DNA of 13,809 nucleotides, taken from the NCBI GenBank assembly GCA_029987025.1, contig DALTWQ010000030.1, positions 1 through 13,809 of the forward strand, read 5' to 3'. A program made the translations under genes and the position numbers. The DNA is from Methanocorpusculum sp. GTDB lineage: Archaea > Halobacteriota > Methanomicrobia > Methanomicrobiales > Methanocorpusculaceae. Below, in pieces: positions 1 to 7,370 of this stretch (the stretch's first letter is position 1; each line of letters starts with the position of its first letter). The notes under the pieces are model-generated. The model saw nothing but the letters and a program-made list of their open reading frames with translations, had not been told where the DNA came from and searched no databases.

Positions 1-792
1 GACGTTTGCCGGCATGAAGGAGACCTTCATTCCTTTCTTCATGACACCAGTCTCGACACGTCCTACCGGGACAGTTCCGACACCGGAGATGGTGTAGACA
101 TCCTGAATCGGGAGTCTGAGTGCTTTGTCAGTCGGGATTTCCGGCTGCTTGAAGTCGTCAAGTGCTGCAAGGAGAGTCTTTCCGGAGTACCACGGGGTGT
201 TTGCAGAGTTGGTCTTGATGTTGTCACCGACGAATGCAGAGATTGGGATGAACGGAGTCTCTGCCGGCTTGAATCCAACAGATGCAATGAGTTTGGACAT
301 CTTGTCTTTTGCTTCGTTGTACTTGTCCTGGGAGTAGTTTACTGCATCCATCTTGTTGATAGCAACGATAATCTGGTTGATACCAAGAGTCTTGGATAAG
401 AAAACGTGTTCCTTGGTCTGTTCCATCGGACCTTCAGTTCCGGAAACGACGATGATTGCTGCATCAGCCTGGGATGCACCGGTGATCATGTTCTTGACGA
501 AGTCACGGTGACCTGGGCAGTCGACAACGGTAAAATTGTATTTCGGAGTTTCGAACTTCTTGTGTGCGATATCGATAGTGATACCACGCTCACGTTCTTC
601 CTTGAGCGAGTCCATTACCCAGGCGAACTCGAAAGTTCCCTTACCCTTGGATTCTGCTTCTTTCTTGTATGCGTCAAGGACGTGCTGTGCGACTACGCCG
701 GACTCGAAAAGGATACGTCCGACAGTAGTAGACTTACCGTGGTCAATGTGACCGATAACGGCAAGGTTCATGTGGGGCTTTGCTGCTGCCAT
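1..792 (-). CDS. tuf: Translation elongation factor 1-alpha (aEF1A), N-terminal part, cut by the window edge
   Basis: GTPase that delivers aminoacyl-tRNA to the ribosome in the cytoplasm. Read on the minus strand from ATG at 792, 264 codons stay open to base 1, so the stop and the C-terminal part lie outside the window. The G-domain motifs are all visible: G1 GHIDHGKST (residues 14-22), the switch region ERERGITID (67-75), G3 DCPGH (91-95) and G4 NKMD (146-149); domain 2 begins near the end. The family is normally about 425 residues, so roughly 60 percent is present. A GGAG ribosome-binding site (802-805) sits 9 nt before the ATG, unlike most first genes here, which look leaderless. The product is certain from the motifs. 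Confidence 0.97.
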   Translation of the reverse strand, partial: MAAAKPHMNLAVIGHIDHGKSTTVGRILFESGVVAQHVLDAYKKEAESKGKGTFEFAWVMDSLKEERERGITIDIAHKKFETPKYNFTVVDCPGHRDFVKNMITGASQADAAIIVVSGTEGPMEQTKEHVFLSKTLGINQIIVAINKMDAVNYSQDKYNEAKDKMSKLIASVGFKPAETPFIPISAFVGDNIKTNSANTPWYSGKTLLAALDDFKQPEIPTDKALRLPIQDVYTISGVGTVPVGRVETGVMKKGMKVSFMPANV

Positions 793-880
793 GATAATTT
801 TCTCCACTTTGACTCATTGAAACGGCTCCGGCATACACCAGAGTATCAATTTCAACACGAGTGTAAACAGATTTGCGCTC

Positions 881-893
881 TATACATATAATA
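881..893 (-). promoter_or_regulatory. Candidate TATA box for EF-1 alpha
   Basis: On the minus strand this reads TATTATATGTATA, a good archaeal TATA-like element. A start about 26 nt downstream would give a leader of roughly 70 nt that carries the GGAG ribosome-binding site. Inferred from composition and position only. Confidence 0.5.
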
Positions 894-918
894 CTATCTC
901 GAGAACACACATGGTCTG

Positions 919-965
919 TTAAAAAAGGAGATTTATTCAGATGCAGAAAACGTGTTTCATGCATC
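919..965 (-). terminator. Hairpin plus T-run downstream of the lipoprotein gene
   Basis: On the minus strand an imperfect stem begins and ends with GATGCA/TGCATC (940-965), with an inner AAAC/GTTT part and one mismatch. It is followed by TGAATAAATCTCC and six T (921-926). Placed 15-60 nt after the lipoprotein stop and before the EF-1 alpha promoter, it fits a transcription terminator. Confidence 0.55.
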
Positions 966-979
966 CGCTGATTTGTTCT

Positions 980-1348
980 TCATACTTTTCTGGTGAAGGT
1001 AATTCCTTCCATAATGGCGGTCTTTCTGTCATCAGAGAAGGTGACATCCATTATTCCGTCGCCCGGAAGAACAGACTGTAATGCAGAGACTACTTCATCA
1101 TTAGTAGAGACTTTGTACTGTCCGTCAGAGACTTTTTCCCAGGTGACAGCAACAGACGCGCTGATGCCGGCTAAGTGCACACTGCATGAGCCGGTACCGT
1201 CTGCTTTGTAAATACAGTCTAAACCAAGCGTACCTGAGTCATCAGTGGTCCATTCGCCTACAAGAGGGTCAGATGCAATACATCCTGCTGCGCAGACTGC
1301 GGCAACGAGGACTGCTGCAATTCCGAAAATAACAACTGCCTTTTTCAT
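980..1348 (-). CDS. Small secreted lipoprotein of unknown function
   Basis: A 122-residue protein with a clear export signal: the MKK start, a hydrophobic stretch at about residues 4-20, and a lipobox-like AAGC with Cys23 as the probable lipid-anchored first residue. The mature part of about 100 residues begins DPLVGEWTTDDSGT and contains a KADGTGS stretch. This 'GEW ... DG' pattern is typical of small beta-sheet lipocalin-like methanogen lipoproteins; that resemblance is an impression, not a family assignment. No enzyme motif or metal site is evident. It is monocistronic between EF-1 alpha and yhbY. A weak TTATC element about 26 nt before the ATG suggests a leaderless transcript. Expected on the outer face of the membrane; the ligand is unknown. 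Confidence 0.8.
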   Translation of the reverse strand: MKKAVVIFGIAAVLVAAVCAAGCIASDPLVGEWTTDDSGTLGLDCIYKADGTGSCSVHLAGISASVAVTWEKVSDGQYKVSTNDEVVSALQSVLPGDGIMDVTFSDDRKTAIMEGITFTRKV

Positions 1349-1385
1349 AGATAAGAATAGGGCTTACTCAGATAAGAGAGTTTGC

Positions 1386-1395
1386 AAAAAAAAAA
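1386..1395 (-). terminator. Poly-T terminator after yhbY
   Basis: Ten uninterrupted T on the minus strand begin directly after the TAA stop of yhbY (1396-1398). A U-tract without a strong hairpin is the usual archaeal termination signal. Confidence 0.65.
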
Positions 1396-1734
1396 TTATT
1401 TTCTTGTAAGAAGCGTCCGGCGGAGAATTTCACTCCGGCGGGATGCGGCAGTTTTGCGTGCCGGTTTTTCAGGAGCCGGTGCTGCGCTGCGGTTCTTTGC
1501 GCCGAGCACTGCTGTTTTGCCGCGCAGTGCAATTACTTCTGCAGACACCATCTTTGCAAGTTCTGCTGCCTCACGTGCATCCATATCTGTTGATGCAAGC
1601 CACTTTACTTTAACAACCCCGCGAGCTTTGAGCTGATGTTTAAGCTCAGATGCAATTTCCTCACTGAATCCGTTTTTGCCAATCCAGACCGTCGGCTTCA
1701 GCGTCTGGATGTAACTCATATTGTCCTTTGTCAT
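1396..1734 (-). CDS. yhbY: YhbY/CRM-domain RNA-binding protein
   Basis: A 112-residue protein with one CRM (CRS1-YhbY) domain in its first 80 residues: helix 1, the loop WIGKNG (17-22, the GxxG RNA-contact motif), a KVKW strand (42-45), and the closing LRGKTAVLGAK (70-80). A basic Ala/Pro/Lys/Arg-rich tail (81-112) follows. Bacterial YhbY binds pre-50S rRNA; an rRNA or RNase P-related role here is inference. The frame extends upstream to 1779, but the ATG at 1734 is preferred: it overlaps the rnp4 stop as ATGA, implying coupled translation, and the domain starts right after it. It is the last gene of rpiA-purN-rnp4-yhbY. Being next to an RNase P subunit supports an RNA-processing job. Confidence 0.9.
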   Translation of the reverse strand: MTKDNMSYIQTLKPTVWIGKNGFSEEIASELKHQLKARGVVKVKWLASTDMDAREAAELAKMVSAEVIALRGKTAVLGAKNRSAAPAPEKPARKTAASRRSEILRRTLLTRK

Positions 1735-2048
1735 AATTCCTGTTTTTTCCCTATCGGAACCCGATATACTCTTCCGCACTCTTTACAGGTATATATTACT
1801 CTGCCGCGGGAGACACGCACCATAAGATTTTTTCCAGGGACAAAATACGCTCCGCAGCTGCGGCAGAATGAACGTTTCTGATTCTGTGTAAGTCTCACAC
1901 GCTGCTTTGATGACAGTGCACGGGCATGCTCGATATATCGTGCAGAACGTTTTGCATCCTCCTTATTTTCCTCTGCTAAGGAAAAGAGAATGCCGATACG
2001 TTCACGGGAAATGTCTTTTACTGACACTCCCTTTTCGTATTTTGCCAT
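1731..2048 (-). CDS. rnp4: Ribonuclease P protein component 4 (Rpp21 homologue)
   Basis: Protein subunit of archaeal RNase P, which trims the 5' leader of pre-tRNA. Its 105 residues show the family plan: a helical N-terminal half that pairs with Rpp29, including YIEHARALSSKQRVRL (38-53), then a zinc ribbon with Cys62, Cys65, Cys88 and Cys91 in the pattern FCRSCGAYFVPG ... YTCKECG. The length is normal for archaeal Rnp4. Start ATG at 2048 has an AGGT element a few bases upstream that matches the archaeal anti-SD. It follows purN by 28 nt and overlaps yhbY by 4 bases (ATGA), so it is in the same transcript. Confidence 0.93.
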   Translation of the reverse strand: MAKYEKGVSVKDISRERIGILFSLAEENKEDAKRSARYIEHARALSSKQRVRLTQNQKRSFCRSCGAYFVPGKNLMVRVSRGRVIYTCKECGRVYRVPIGKKQEL

Positions 2049-2076
2049 GATACCTTATCTAATGGTGCGGGATAGG

Positions 2077-2691
2077 TTATGTATTTTTGGGGAGAATGAA
2101 GACATGTCTGCCTTCTATTTTTAACCGGTCGTCGCAGAAAAGTGCGATGGCTTCGGAGAATGCAATATGCTCCTGCTCAAGGATTCTGTCTGATAATATG
2201 TCTTCTGTGTCTCCGTCAAGAACAGGCACTGTCTTCTGCACAATAATCGGCCCTGAATCAAGACCTGCATCCACGAAGTGCACCGTACATCCGGCAACTT
2301 TTACGCCGTAGTCAAGCGCCTGTTTCTGCGAGTGAAGGCCGGGGAACGCCGGCAGAAGTGCGGGATGGATGTTTATCATTTTTCCTGCAAACTCTTCGGC
2401 GATTTCTTTTCCGATGATTCTCATGTATCCGGCGCAGATAAACAGGTCCGCACCGGTTTTTTTCATGGAGGAAAGCAAATCTGCTTCGTAGGCAGCTTTA
2501 TCCGGGTAGTCTTTGTAGTGGTGGATGATTACAGGAACACGGGCCTGTTCTGCACGGGTTACGGCAAACGCGTCTTTGTTGTCAGTGATGAGCGCAACGC
2601 ATATTCCATTGATTTTTCCTGAGGCTATGTTTTCCAGCACTGCCTGGAAGTTTGACCCTCTGCCTGATGCAAGTACGGCTATCTTTTTCAT
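2077..2691 (-). CDS. purN: Phosphoribosylglycinamide formyltransferase (GAR transformylase)
   Basis: Transfers a formyl group from 10-formyl-tetrahydrofolate (or the tetrahydromethanopterin-pathway equivalent) to glycinamide ribonucleotide, the third step of purine synthesis. It has 204 residues, close to E. coli PurN. Visible are the phosphate loop ASGRGSNF (8-15), the NIHPALLPAFPGLH block (107-120) with catalytic Asn107 and His109, and HFVDAGLDSGPII (138-150) with catalytic Asp145. The frame continues upstream to 2751 inside rpiA. The ATG at 2691 is chosen because homologues start with MKKIAVLASG and it lies only 2 nt after the rpiA stop (TGA-GT-ATG). Second gene of the rpiA operon; both genes feed nucleotide synthesis from ribose phosphate. 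Confidence 0.95.
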   Translation of the reverse strand: MKKIAVLASGRGSNFQAVLENIASGKINGICVALITDNKDAFAVTRAEQARVPVIIHHYKDYPDKAAYEADLLSSMKKTGADLFICAGYMRIIGKEIAEEFAGKMINIHPALLPAFPGLHSQKQALDYGVKVAGCTVHFVDAGLDSGPIIVQKTVPVLDGDTEDILSDRILEQEHIAFSEAIALFCDDRLKIEGRHVFILPKNT

Positions 2692-2693
2692 AC

Positions 2694-3359
2694 TCAGGGT
2701 TTTCCGATGATGACCGTTGTCTTTGCGGTGAGTTTTGCAAAGATGCCGCACTCAAGAATGCCGGGGATGGCATTTATTGCGTCTTCGAGCGCTTCCGGGT
2801 CGCTGATGTTTCCGAATGCGCAGTCGAAGATGAAGTTGCCGTTATCAGAGATTACAGGACCGTCTTTTTTGACACCGTTTCTCATGACCGGTTCTCCTCC
2901 AAGCTCACGAAGTCTGCGGCATACACTGCCGTAGGCAAACGGCAGGACTTCGAGCGGAACTGCGGCAGATAATCCATTTACGTATTTTGACTCATCAATT
3001 ACGACGATGAATTTGTCTGCGGCGTCTGCCACGATTTTTTCGCGGAGGAGTGCTGCGCCGCGTCCTTTTACAAGGAACTTATCAGGAGATACCTGGTCTG
3101 CACCGTCGATTGCCAAATCGAGTTTCGGATGAAGAGATAACGTAGTCAGGGGAATTCCATACTCTTCAGCACGCTGGGCTGTCTGGTGCGAGGTAGGTAC
3201 TCCTGCGATTCTGAGACCTTCGTTTTTGATTCTTTCGCCTAAGCGTTCCATTGCGAAGAAAACGGTTGAACCAGTTCCAAGTCCGACGAACATGCCGTCT
3301 TTTACCATATCTGCCGCACGGAATCCTGCATCCCGTTTGGCCATCGTTGCGTCACTCAT
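2694..3359 (-). CDS. rpiA: Ribose-5-phosphate isomerase A
   Basis: Interconverts ribulose 5-phosphate and ribose 5-phosphate, the supply of ribose for PRPP and nucleotides; many archaea make it by the ribulose-monophosphate route. It has 221 residues, the usual size. Motifs: GLGTGST (26-32, phosphate binding), DGADQV (85-90, catalytic Asp pair), KGRGAALLREK (98-108, with the catalytic Lys and Glu) and PGILECGIF (199-207). First gene of a four-gene operon with purN, rnp4 and yhbY. Upstream (3360-3450) there is no Shine-Dalgarno; a weak CTATC element about 28 nt before the ATG hints at a leaderless start. Product assignment is secure. Confidence 0.96.
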   Translation of the reverse strand: MSDATMAKRDAGFRAADMVKDGMFVGLGTGSTVFFAMERLGERIKNEGLRIAGVPTSHQTAQRAEEYGIPLTTLSLHPKLDLAIDGADQVSPDKFLVKGRGAALLREKIVADAADKFIVVIDESKYVNGLSAAVPLEVLPFAYGSVCRRLRELGGEPVMRNGVKKDGPVISDNGNFIFDCAFGNISDPEALEDAINAIPGILECGIFAKLTAKTTVIIGKP

Positions 3360-3452
3360 GTGTATAGATAGATTGGTGTTTGAGATAGTAAGGTCTTTGG
3401 GTGTGTTCTTCAGGATACGTGATTGCAGATTTTAAAAACACCACAGGTTTTG

Positions 3453-3469
3453 AAAAAGAAAAAAAAAAA
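3453..3469 (-). terminator. Poly-T terminator after traB
   Basis: On the minus strand eleven T (3459-3469) followed by CTTTTTC begin 12 nt after the traB stop. It is a strong U-tract terminator lying between traB and the rpiA promoter region. Confidence 0.65.
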
Positions 3470-3481
3470 GTTCTGATTTTT

Positions 3482-4987
3482 TTACTGCACAAACGGACTG
3501 ATAATCCAGTTCCAGAGATTCGTAAATCCGGTAATTAAAATCTCCTTCATCATATCCACATCAACGCCTAACACCGGTGTTAAGAACACAAAGAAACAGA
3601 CCGTTCCCAGAATACTGCCCACATTTGCGAGCGCTGCGACCAGAAGAATTCTGAAAAGCGGAACTGAAACCATCTCCTTCAGACTTTCAGCCTTCGAAAT
3701 CCGCTTAAAGTCTCCGACTGAAGGCGGGCGCAGCTTCGCCTCAACAAGTGCTGCAAACCAGCCGCAGGCGAGGAACGGATTCAGAGACGTCATCCACGCA
3801 AGACCTGCAGCGGTCGCAGCTGATGCCGGATGACCGCGGGCGGCAAGAGTTCCGATACCTGCCAGGACACCGTTAATCAGAATCCAGAAAATAATCGCCC
3901 AGACAAGCATATCCGTAGCCCCGGAAAATCCGATGGCGGTAATGGTAATTACAACCATCGCCATCACAAGCACACCTAAAATCTTGCCCCACGGATACTT
4001 CTTCGGAAGCGCCTTCAGAGATGCAAGAGACGGAAGCGTCTCCGGATGCTCACGGTAGCGGGTAATGCCCGGTACGTGCCCTGCGCCGCAGACCACAACC
4101 GCATTTTCAAACGGAGCCTTCTCGATATCAATAATGCCGTGCGCCAGATATGCATCACGTTCCGTAATCAGCGCATGAGAGCCGCTCGGCGAGAACTTCT
4201 TAAACTCTTCAAGCGCCTGCTCCAGGACATCGCCCTGCGTCATGGAATCGACCGTCTGTGCATCAATTGCATCAGTCTCATCATCCTTTCCAGCAACAGA
4301 AGACACCAGCGCCCAGATTAATTTGCACTTTTCCGTAAAGCGCATACTCTTCCAGAACCGGGTAAGCGTGATGTTAATGTCGCGGTCGATTAATGCGATT
4401 CTGATACCGCGTTCTTCAGCGATTCTGATAGCAGCCTTCATCTCGGCACCCGGCTCAACACCGACGTTAAATCCGATTTTGCGCTGCACATACGCAAGAA
4501 GCCACTGCACAATCATTATCGTGAAGTTGCCGCTCAGAAGTTTTTTGACCTCAGGCGCTTTCTTTTCCTGCACCGGCGTTACTTCCACCTTCACAAAAGG
4601 AACAGATGATTTTGCAGGAGCCTCTGCTGCAGAAACATCAGACGCTGTTGCCGCCTGAACATATTCACTGCTTCCGGTGCTTACAAACAAAGATGAATCC
4701 GCAGCTGACGCCGGAGCAGGAACTGCAGCTGCCGTATCTGCTGCAGTCTCAGCATCCGCTGCTGATGTTTCCGTCTTTGCTGCCTCTTCAGCCAGTTTTG
4801 CCGCCTCAGCTGCTGCCGCCGCTTTTGCAGCGTCTTCTTCTCTCATCTGCTGCTTTAATGCGGCATAGCGTCCCGGGTCGAGTTCTATTGCAATTACTTC
4901 AGGGTGAACTCTCTCCACCGTTTCCAAAACTTCGCGTATACTTTTTTCCGAAACATGAGCTGTTCCGACAATATGTATCTGTGTCAT
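3482..4987 (-). CDS. traB: TraB/PrgY-family membrane protein with a long alanine-rich insertion
   Basis: Member of the TraB/GumN/Tiki superfamily (putative metal-dependent peptidases; PrgY/TraB inhibit pheromone in enterococci; the archaeal role is unknown). Visible are GTAHVSEKS (8-16, first GxxH motif), ELDPGR (35-40), DRDINITLTRFW (201-212), ITERD (274-278) and GAGHVPGI (301-308, second GxxH motif). A C-terminal membrane domain follows with about four hydrophobic segments (roughly 336-353, 360-380, 392-416, 446-470). Archaeal homologues are usually about 400 residues; this one has 501. The excess is a low-complexity Ala/Glu/Ser/Thr segment (about 50-146) between the first two core motifs. 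The start overlaps the stop of the upstream YkgJ gene as ATGA, so translation is probably coupled. Third gene of cobT-ykgJ-traB. Confidence 0.88.
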   Translation of the reverse strand: MTQIHIVGTAHVSEKSIREVLETVERVHPEVIAIELDPGRYAALKQQMREEDAAKAAAAAEAAKLAEEAAKTETSAADAETAADTAAAVPAPASAADSSLFVSTGSSEYVQAATASDVSAAEAPAKSSVPFVKVEVTPVQEKKAPEVKKLLSGNFTIMIVQWLLAYVQRKIGFNVGVEPGAEMKAAIRIAEERGIRIALIDRDINITLTRFWKSMRFTEKCKLIWALVSSVAGKDDETDAIDAQTVDSMTQGDVLEQALEEFKKFSPSGSHALITERDAYLAHGIIDIEKAPFENAVVVCGAGHVPGITRYREHPETLPSLASLKALPKKYPWGKILGVLVMAMVVITITAIGFSGATDMLVWAIIFWILINGVLAGIGTLAARGHPASAATAAGLAWMTSLNPFLACGWFAALVEAKLRPPSVGDFKRISKAESLKEMVSVPLFRILLVAALANVGSILGTVCFFVFLTPVLGVDVDMMKEILITGFTNLWNWIISPFVQ

Positions 4988-5511
4988 ATTTTCCAGATGT
5001 GCGCCCCTCGGCTGTCTATTACTACTGTTTCTCCGGAGATGATACTATGTTTTTGGTATTCACGCTTCGTTGCGGAAACCTCCGCATCATCCGCCTCCTT
5101 CCTTTTTATGAGCGCGGCTGCAAGATCTTCCGCACCTGCAGTATCATGTTTTCCGAGCGCCGGACACTCCGAAATGATAAGTTCACCCCCGTTCAGCATA
5201 AAGGGGTATGTCCTGCACAGATGCGGACGCGCCGCATAATATCTGCAGCGGTTATTCTCCAGAAACAGACAGTTTCCGTCAGCACCGCGCCGCAGAACCC
5301 AGGCAAGAGTGAAGCGTTCTCCTTTTTCCTCAAACCATTCCGGATACGGCTCTGCAATCTCTTCAAAGGAAAGCCCTGACGCTTTGGATAATGCATCCAC
5401 CTCATCTGGACTTACAATTACCTCATTATCGCATCCGCTGCAGCAGAGTCCGCACTCCTCACAGCGGAAACGCGCCTTCCGAAGGGAATCAGTCAGAACT
5501 GCCTTATCCAT
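4984..5511 (-). CDS. YkgJ-family cysteine cluster protein (putative zinc/iron-binding)
   Basis: A 175-residue protein with the YkgJ (UPF0153) cysteine pattern: Cys17, 20, 23, 24 and 27 in CEECGLCCSGC, then Cys81, Cys89 and Cys99 in CLFLENNRC ... HLCRTYPF, plus Cys116. These are thought to bind a metal or Fe-S cluster; no reaction is established for the family. GTG at 5514 precedes ATG at 5511 directly; the ATG is chosen, 10 nt after the cobT stop. There is no strong ribosome-binding site, so coupling to cobT is likely. The end overlaps the traB start by 4 bases. The context (cobamide synthesis, putative membrane peptidase) does not clearly tell its job. Confidence 0.88.
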   Translation of the reverse strand: MDKAVLTDSLRKARFRCEECGLCCSGCDNEVIVSPDEVDALSKASGLSFEEIAEPYPEWFEEKGERFTLAWVLRRGADGNCLFLENNRCRYYAARPHLCRTYPFMLNGGELIISECPALGKHDTAGAEDLAAALIKRKEADDAEVSATKREYQKHSIISGETVVIDSRGAHIWKI

Positions 5512-5521
5512 CACAGATTAC

Positions 5522-6541
5522 TTACTTCGAGTAGCGGGACACGTGCTCAAGAATAGAGGCGCGAATCTCTTCCGGCGTAAATCCTAAGACGCTTGCAAGA
5601 AACATTGAGCCTCCCGCGCCGGAACCTTCCTTAATCTCTCCTTCGGCATACCGTGCAATACCTGCATGTCCGAGCGTGTCAAACTCCGGGTCGACAAAGT
5701 AGGCGTCTGCTCCGACAGCGGCTGCCGTCTCCTTAAACGAGGCAGTAGGGTCGTTATAGACATAGGTCGTGGTAACAACATCAGGCACAACATTGCCTAA
5801 TGCTCTGATAACAGCGCAGACGGCAAGCATCTGTGTTCCTCCGGCGAGGAAGAGTTTGCCGCGGAATCCTTCGGCAATACCTGCTGCAACAGGCTGCATA
5901 GGGTCGCCCACAGCGGCAGCAATACCCAACGGGTCATCAGCGCTAAGACCTTTTGCCTTCACTTTCGCAACTGCAGCGTTTGCAATCTCTTCTTTGATTC
6001 CTGTCGGATTTGTAACAAGACAGCTGCTCACCTTTGCCTGATAGCCGAGCGAGCGAAGCACACAAAGGGCCGTGGTTGTTCCGCCCGGAAGACATTCACC
6101 AAGCACCAGCATATCGTGGGACTGGGATAAAAATTCACCAATCCAGCGTCCTTTTTCGAAGAGGAGACGTGCATTCGGCACAGCGTCTTCAGCAGCACGC
6201 GGGTCGCCTCCGGCTCTTCCGCCTAAAGCAAGGTGAGGTACAACAACCTCCTTGTTCAGACCGGATGAAATCATTAAGGGGCGCATACCCATCAAATCCA
6301 TCATCGAAAGCGTGATAGAAGCAGGTGTGGGACACCCGGTAGGCGTATTCGGCGTGAGGTCGCCTGAAAGTTCGCCGTTGATAATCAGCTCTGCATCAAG
6401 CGGAGGCACATAAAAACTGCTTTCCGGATCTTCTCCCGCGCCGGAGACACCGGGTATCTGCGAGACTATTGAGTTGGATAAAATAAGCGCGAAAAGAGGC
6501 GACTCCGCTTCAAAATTGACGCGTTCTGATACGAATGACAT
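5522..6541 (-). CDS. cobT: Archaeal-type CobT, nicotinate mononucleotide-dependent phosphoribosyltransferase (UPF0284/TIGR00303)
   Basis: Activates the lower-ligand base of cobamides by moving phosphoribose from nicotinate mononucleotide, giving the alpha-riboside phosphate that CobS and a phosphatase then use. It has 339 residues. Seen: VPPLDAELIINGE (45-57), a glycine-rich LGGRAGGDPR (106-115), GECLPGGTTTA (148-158, counterpart of the GE..GNTT loop of bacterial CobT) and LAGGTQM (232-238). The family differs from bacterial CobT and occurs in methanogens and cyanobacteria, where representatives have been shown to be active (established knowledge). Methanogens attach 5-hydroxybenzimidazole (factor III) as lower base, so that is the likely substrate. 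Divergent from cobS across 73 bp; a TTAATACTT element 26 nt upstream fits a leaderless mRNA. Confidence 0.9.
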   Translation of the reverse strand: MSFVSERVNFEAESPLFALILSNSIVSQIPGVSGAGEDPESSFYVPPLDAELIINGELSGDLTPNTPTGCPTPASITLSMMDLMGMRPLMISSGLNKEVVVPHLALGGRAGGDPRAAEDAVPNARLLFEKGRWIGEFLSQSHDMLVLGECLPGGTTTALCVLRSLGYQAKVSSCLVTNPTGIKEEIANAAVAKVKAKGLSADDPLGIAAAVGDPMQPVAAGIAEGFRGKLFLAGGTQMLAVCAVIRALGNVVPDVVTTTYVYNDPTASFKETAAAVGADAYFVDPEFDTLGHAGIARYAEGEIKEGSGAGGSMFLASVLGFTPEEIRASILEHVSRYSK

Positions 6542-6562
6542 TGTCTTATTGTTGTGCGTGAA

Positions 6563-6589
6563 AAGTATTAAGAGTGCGTATCTTAATCC
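6563..6589. promoter_or_regulatory. Divergent cobT/cobS promoter with a perfect 7-bp inverted repeat
   Basis: The 73-bp spacer contains ATTAAGA (6567-6573), a 7-nt spacer and TCTTAAT (6581-6587), a perfect inverted repeat. The left arm overlaps the probable cobT TATA box (minus strand TTAATACTT, 6563-6571, centred 26 nt before ATG 6541). The right arm overlaps a probable cobS TATA-like element (TATCTTAAT, about 27 nt before a start near 6611). It could be a shared operator or just two back-to-back TATA elements. Confidence 0.45.
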
Positions 6590-6614
6590 ATTCAGAAAAC
6601 AAACAGGTAGTCAC

Positions 6615-7370
6615 ATGAAAGCAGTAAAAGCCCTGCTCCAGTTTACAACCATCCTTCCGCTGGGAAAGCCCGCCGACTTTGACCGGTTCGCCGCAAACAG
6701 CTGGCTCTATCCGTTAGCAGGATATGTAACAGGCGGCATTGCGGCCATTCCGGCATTAATCGCATGGCTTTGCGGCTTTACAAACAGTATCATCATTGCA
6801 GCAGTAACCCTCGCCCTGGTTATAGCAGTCTCCGGCGGAAACCACTTTGACGGCCTTTTAGACTTAGGCGACGGCTTAATGGCGCACGGAAGCCGCGAGA
6901 AACGCATCTCTGCAATGAAAGACAGAACAACCGGCGCCGGCGCTCTTGCTGCAGGTATTCTTGTTGTGATTCTCACCTTTGCAGGACTCTGTTCTCTTCC
7001 GGTCTGGATGATTGGAATATCCGTGCTCGCCGCAGAAGTCCTCGGAAAAATGGTGATGGGCTTATCATCAGCTCTTGGAAAACCCTTCGCTGACGGAATT
7101 CAAAAATATATCTACGACCATTCAAAGCGCAGGTTTGCCGTATATTCTATTCTTCTTGCCATGCCGGTGCTTCTGCTCGGATTCATCTATCCGGTCTGGT
7201 GGTGGATTTTTGCCGCGTTTGCAGGCGCGGTCATCACATTCGTAATCCTCCTCCTCCTCGCAAAGAAACTGTTCGGCGGCATTAACGGAGATGTAACAGG
7301 CGCTTCAAATGAACTGACGCGGATGGTTGTCCTGGTTATTCTCGGGATTTTAGTTTCTGCTGCGGCATAA
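6615..7370 (+). CDS. cobS: Adenosylcobinamide-GDP ribazoletransferase (cobalamin synthase)
   Basis: Integral membrane enzyme that joins adenosylcobinamide-GDP to the alpha-riboside (phosphate) of the lower base, the last assembly step of cobamides. It has 251 residues with several hydrophobic segments (about 34-52, 58-75, 107-125, 130-150, 175-225 and 233-250). The signature is at 74-110: GGNHFDGLLDLGDGLMA, then HGSREKRISAMKDRTTG, with the Asp-rich metal-binding residues intact. The frame runs upstream to 6474 inside cobT. The ATG at 6615 is chosen because homologues start a few residues before LLQFTTILPLG, and an AGGT element lies 7-10 nt upstream. It faces away from cobT, its partner in nucleotide-loop assembly. 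Methanogens need cobamide for methyl transfer (Mtr). Confidence 0.95.
   Translation: MKAVKALLQFTTILPLGKPADFDRFAANSWLYPLAGYVTGGIAAIPALIAWLCGFTNSIIIAAVTLALVIAVSGGNHFDGLLDLGDGLMAHGSREKRISAMKDRTTGAGALAAGILVVILTFAGLCSLPVWMIGISVLAAEVLGKMVMGLSSALGKPFADGIQKYIYDHSKRRFAVYSILLAMPVLLLGFIYPVWWWIFAAFAGAVITFVILLLLAKKLFGGINGDVTGASNELTRMVVLVILGILVSAAA

Noticed and set aside
406..891. 161-codon plus-strand frame
   Set aside because: Antisense to EF-1 alpha, whose motifs are unambiguous; no start signal of its own.
743..964. 73-codon minus-strand frame across the EF-1 alpha leader
   Set aside because: Overlaps the EF-1 alpha start in another frame, spans its promoter and a terminator, and has no protein features.
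4606..5379. 257-codon plus-strand frame
   Set aside because: Antisense to traB and the YkgJ gene; its Leu/Pro/Gln-rich composition is the complement of the Ala-rich segment, and the opposite strand has clear family motifs.
6541..6615. Cobalamin riboswitch before cobS or cobT
   Set aside because: Only 73 bp shared by two promoters, and no B12-box-like sequence was seen.
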